A stretch of DNA of 64,000 bases, from positions 124,001-188,000 of the forward strand of contig NZ_PDUD01000020.1 of the NCBI RefSeq assembly GCF_002646595.1, given 5' to 3'. A program made the translations under genes and the position numbers. Below the pieces are notes generated by a model that had not been told where the DNA came from, made no database searches, and was given only the letters and a program-made list of their open reading frames with translations. Shown here piece by piece: positions 63,829-64,000 of this stretch. The stretch comes from Flavilitoribacter nigricans DSM 23189 = NBRC 102662 (lineage in GTDB: Bacteria > Bacteroidota > Bacteroidia > Chitinophagales > Saprospiraceae). The first letter of the stretch is position 1; the number at the start of each line of letters is the position of its first letter.

Positions 63829-64000
63829 ATGAAAATCTTTCATGCACTACTGTTTGTCCTGATCTTTGCTCTGGGAACCGCCTGTAACGGTGGAAAAAAG
63901 AATACCGATATTGCCATCAATACGCCCGAAGAAGTGAAGACGGAAAAGGCCAATATGCCGGATAATTTTGATGCCGCTTTCGCTGACGGCCTGACCGAGG
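63829..64000 (+). CDS. Lipoprotein, 5' part only
   Basis: The frame starts at the ATG at 63829 and runs off the end of the window with 57 codons. It opens with a lipoprotein signal (LIFALGTACNGGKK, lipobox Cys near residue 18) and continues with a polar, acidic mature region (EVKTEKANMPDNFDAAFADGL). I do not recognise it from this part. It lies 170 bases after the HYC_CC_PP gene and may share its transcript. Confidence 0.75.
   Translation, partial: MKIFHALLFVLIFALGTACNGGKKNTDIAINTPEEVKTEKANMPDNFDAAFADGLTE

Overview
The window looks like a chromosomal segment of a marine or soil Bacteroidota, most likely of the Saprospiria/Lewinella type. The evidence is a SusC/SusD pair, a hybrid two-component regulator, two type IX secretion (T9SS) C-terminal sorting domains, many Bacteroidota-style lipoproteins, almost no Shine-Dalgarno sequences, and promoter-like TTG/TAnnTTTG elements. 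Base composition is even at roughly 50% GC. I saw no rRNA, tRNA, integrase, transposase or phage genes.

Layout. 1-2.1 kb: an Mla-type lipid transport operon (permease tail, ATPase, MCE protein). 2.2-5.2 kb: a small unknown gene and a large FtsX-like ABC permease, closed by a strong bidirectional terminator. 5.2-10.1 kb: SusD and SusC on the minus strand. 10.7-15.7 kb: a PhyH dioxygenase, an S41 peptidase, a Gfo/Idh/MocA oxidoreductase and an amidase lipoprotein. 15.8-20.3 kb: a three-gene PLP/flavin operon (SbnA-like synthase, FAD/NAD(P)-binding protein, fold-III PLP decarboxylase) resembling siderophore-precursor chemistry. 20.3-21.3 kb: a membrane LytTR regulator and two tiny membrane-protein ORFs. 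21.4-30.9 kb: a glycan region with a clan GH-A-like hydrolase, heparinase II/III-like lyase, FG-GAP protein and a 1477-residue hybrid regulator. 31-35.8 kb: secreted accessory proteins, including a paralogous pair that share an upstream direct-repeat motif. 35.9-38.4 kb: an aldo/keto reductase and a GH140-like hydrolase.

38.4-41.2 kb holds the most unusual locus: a protein with an N-terminal effector-associated (EAD11-like) helical domain fused to a kinase fold whose catalytic residues are all lost, followed by a BCS1-like AAA ATPase. 41.4-41.5 kb is an array of 23 heptanucleotide repeats just ahead of a BNR-propeller gene that overlaps a MoaD/ThiS-like ubiquitin-fold gene. 43-50.8 kb: hydrolases, an NCS1-type transporter directly abutting a polyol dehydrogenase, and a SnoaL-like lipoprotein. 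50.9-52.4 kb: a superoxide dismutase divergent from a SufR-like Fe-S regulator, with a SufR-like operator lying on the sod promoter. 52.4-64 kb: an AraC regulator, a Tat-exported zinc alcohol dehydrogenase, a cupin, a Tat-exported molybdopterin hydroxylase with its 2Fe-2S subunit, a T9SS cargo protein, a DsrE-like protein, an HYC_CC_PP protein and a truncated lipoprotein. Two copies of a palindromic, REP-like intergenic element lie at 52.5 and 62.9 kb in opposite orientations.

Most of the gene content serves import and breakdown of glycans and uronate-type sugars, with oxidative enzymes in the periplasm. The candidate new systems are the EAD-pseudokinase/AAA pair, the SbnA/FAD/decarboxylase operon, and the paralogous secreted proteins with 21-bp-spaced promoter repeats. 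All functional calls were made by reading motifs, without database searches.
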